Source: Motacilla alba alba
Lineage: Eukaryota > Chordata > Aves > Passeriformes > Motacillidae
Length of the DNA stretch: 64,000 nucleotides
NCBI RefSeq assembly: GCF_015832195.1
Contig: NC_052017.1
Location: 90,918,429 to 90,982,428 of the forward strand
Direction: 5' to 3'
In this document: piece after piece, positions 61,308-64,000 of the stretch
Layout: each line of letters starts with the position of its first letter
Numbering within the stretch: the first letter of the stretch is position 1
The notes under the pieces: model-generated
Told to the model about the DNA's origin: nothing
Seen by the model: only the letters and a program-made list of their open reading frames with translations
Database searches by the model: none
Program-made: the position numbers and the translations under genes

Positions 61308-61415
61308 CAGAATCATGGAATAGGTAGGGTTGCAAGGGACCTTAGAGGTCATCTACTTCCTTCACCTCACTACGGGCAGGGATGTCACCTACTCTATCAG
61401 GTTGCTTTTTTTGTT
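61308..61415 (-). mobile_element. CR1 LINE 3'-end scrap
   Basis: The plus strand reads CAGAATCATGGAATAGG, AGGGACCTTAGAGGTCATCT and GGGCAGGGATGTCACCTAC, the complement of the CR1 terminus. About 100 bases; boundaries approximate. Confidence 0.9.
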
Positions 61416-62393
61416 ATTTCTTGCTGATTAGCACAAGTGCCTCCAACTCTGTGTGCTGCCTTTTTGTGGCTTTCCCTCAAAAATGCCTGGTCCATCCCCA
61501 GTGGTACAGCTGAGTAACTGAGGGTGTTATGGGTGCCACAGGGGAGTGCCCACAAGCACTGTGGGAAATTCAAATCTAAGACTTTTAGAATTTGGAGCTA
61601 ATTCTCACTGAGATCTAGCTTCTTCATCTGTAAAATAGATCCTATGTCTCATAGGGCACTGTAAATTGTTTAATAATTGATTTGAAACACACAGAATAAA
61701 GATATTTCATGCGTCAAAGTATTCTGTTCTATCAAGAGCCCAATTTTCACCAGAACTAGTTTTATGGTACTTATGATTCCAATGAGATTTCTGTAGTTTA
61801 TGAAGGGTTTTTTAATGTTTTCTTTTTCTTTATGGGGGAAAAAACCAGCTCCATATATGCTAGTATTTTATTACTACTGCAATTTTTTTTAAAAATACAT
61901 GGCTGAAAAAAAGATGCAGGATTAACACAGAAATTGGCATTGATTGTTTGGACAGGGGGACTGGAAAAATGAGTTGGGTCATGACAAATACACATAAGTT
62001 TTTAAGAACTTGGATCAGCAATTTGCTATCCCTTACAATGAGGCTGAAAACTGAAGTCAGATGCTAAAAGCTCGTATGAAAGAATGATCCTTTTCCACAC
62101 AGTACATCACCAGAGAGCTCACTGGACTACAGAACACTCTTCAGGACAGGAAGTTGGTAACATATTCAAAGGGTTTAGACAAGCAAAAGAACAACTCAGT
62201 AATAGAAAGTTATTAATACTTGTAATATTAATTTTAACATCAGCATTTAAATATTAAAGGTAAGGAAATCTTTGGATTATATATTCAGCTCTATGCTCCA
62301 GGCAAAGTAGCAGCCTTTACACAAATTGGATTAGTATGAGATTTAATGTGAAAGAAGAAAATTAGTCATATCTGAAAATTAAGTTGCTACTAC

Positions 62394-62413
62394 TTTTTTT
62401 TTTTTTTTTTTTT
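62394..62413. repeat. T20 homopolymer
   Basis: Twenty consecutive T on the plus strand (A20 in the gene's sense). No retroelement body is recognisable next to it. Confidence 0.97.
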
Positions 62414-64000
62414 CATTTAAACAATATCTGGACATGCTGAAACTTATGTTATTCAGTTAACAACCATCACTGGTTTGAGCTTCACACTTTGCAGACAATC
62501 TCAATAACACCACTTGGGTAACTATTTTAATTATTTCAGTTCTTTGAAACTGTCTCAGATAATTATTTCCATCAGCTAAGCAATTCTGTTGCTTACAGGT
62601 AGCAGCATCATTCACAGATCAGGAACTGGAAGTGGAGATTCTAAATTTAAGAGACAATTTTTATAGGGATGAGAGTTTATTTGAAATTACTGCAAAGCAA
62701 GAAATGTTGCTGAGCAGAAAGAATTGGGAAAGGGAGGGAGAAAGTCCAACCCCTCAATCACTGTTCTAAACAAAATCCTGTGGAAATAGAAAGCATTCTA
62801 AGATCATCTTAAATTGAAATAAGGTTGGGTTTAGGGGGTTGGTTGTGGTTTTGGACTTTTTTTCTTTTGTATTTTGATTTGTATTTTTTTAATGCATTAA
62901 AAATAGTGACTTACAGTGCCATTTATAATATACATTAAAAGAATAAATACATTCTTTCCACTGATTCACAACTATTATTCTATGCTCTTTATTCCTCCAT
63001 TACTTCTACCTGCTACACCTTTATTGAAAATTATTTTATCCAACATGAAGACTTTCAGTGACAAACACTATTTTGATCAGCATAAATAACAAGAGTGTTT
63101 TGTAAGCAAATTGGAATTATTATAACTTTTGTCTTATATCTATTTTAGTTTAGATTAAATTCAGAAAGTCTCTATATGTCTGCTTAAGACCGAGTCTCCT
63201 AGGTTACTATATTTCCATCTATACTCTGATCTTCATGTTCTTTGAAAAATCAGATCTTTGTAAGATGTTTATATCCATGTTTTTCTTAATACTACCATTA
63301 AATCTACCAAGGTCTGCATCAGGGGTTTGACTACCACTGTTGATGAATCTTATTTCAAAACTTTTCTTTTTGAATTTTATTCTTTTTTAATGTGGCAGAA
63401 AATAATAACTATAAAAGAGCCATGTGAACACAGAAATAGTGTTGCTCTCATCTGTAAGATCACTTTTATTGCCTCTATTATTTGAGAAGCAAAGACAGCA
63501 CATTAAAAGTGAAAGAAAACTGCTAGCATGACAGCTTTCATTTACATTTTGATAGCTGTAAATGCAGCCTTCAGCACTGAACTAACTTCATATTTCACTG
63601 CATTTTCATTTCTTAATCTAATAAAATACTTTTTTTTCTGGACTTTATTGCTATTGCTTCAGGCTTGGGCATTTTAAGTGTTGTTATGTTTTCAGAGCAA
63701 GTTGTAGCATAAAATATAAATAGAAATGAGGCAAAGAAGCAGTAAATTGATACACATATACATTACTTTGGAAGCATATTTTAAAACTCATTATCAGAAT
63801 TGTTTCTCTTGCTGCTGCAGTAAATATTATGTCATATCATTAAGTTTTGGAGGTAGAACAAAATGAATAGCTTGTTAAACATTAGTTTTAAAGTAAATGT
63901 GCACTGAAATGAAAAGGAGAACGTTAAAAGATATTTGTTAACATTCAGGGCATTCTAATCCTATATCAATCATTGCCTTTACCATGATCTATAAAAAGCT

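Larger units (their letters stand above)
60198..64000 (-). other. Upstream intron, continuing off the right edge
   Basis: At least 3.8 kb before the first visible exon. I looked on the minus strand for the preceding dynein exon (a segment with NASPATVSR and a DW motif) and did not find it. Contains a CR1 scrap (61308-61415) and a 20-base T run (62394-62413). Confidence 0.65.

Noticed and set aside
1..64000. Prokaryotic features (operons, CRISPR, phage, insertion sequences)
   Set aside because: The window is a spliced eukaryotic gene with long introns and avian retroelements; no such features are present.

Overview
This window is vertebrate nuclear DNA, almost certainly from a bird. It is AT-rich with long introns. 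It carries several fragments of CR1 LINEs and two copies of a GC-rich LTR-type repeat that I recognise as common in avian genomes. There is no sign of bacterial, phage or organellar organisation, and I found no CRISPR array, tRNA or rRNA gene.

One gene fills the window: an axonemal dynein heavy chain on the minus strand. I could place 26 consecutive internal exons between 60197 (most 5') and 2166 (most 3'). All 26 introns' visible ends are GT...AG and every junction keeps the reading frame. Together the exons give 5,944 nt, or 1,981 uninterrupted codons plus one base. They start just before AAA3 of the dynein motor and end in the C-terminal region. The start codon, tail, linker, AAA1, most of AAA2 and the last roughly 200 residues lie outside the window. 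By recalled family sequence the best match is DNAH5 (outer-arm gamma-type heavy chain). Some exons diverge from mammalian DNAH5 or lean towards DNAH8, so a DNAH5-like paralogue is a real alternative.

Layout from the 5' end of the gene (high coordinates) to the 3' end: 60.2-64 kb upstream intron with a CR1 scrap; 59.1-60.2 kb three exons (run-up to AAA3 and its Walker A); 53.5-55.3 kb AAA3 Walker B and following region; 50.8-52.1 kb end of AAA3 and Walker A of AAA4; 46.4-49.1 kb AAA4 Walker B, first stalk helix and start of the microtubule-binding domain; 43.7 kb rest of that domain; 36.4 kb second stalk helix; 28.7-34.2 kb AAA5; 21.3-25.7 kb AAA5/AAA6; 9.9-17.6 kb AAA6 and C-terminal domain; 2.2 kb last visible exon; 1-2.2 kb downstream intron.

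The introns hold the repeats: five CR1 fragments, two LTR copies in opposite orientation, a (GGGAA)n array of about 139 bp, an AT-rich five-copy minisatellite-like array and a few short tandem duplications. I found no undescribed system. The best leads are paralogue identity, three atypical splice donors (one with a competing strong donor whose use would truncate the protein), the repeat arrays, and two unassigned GC-richer islands.
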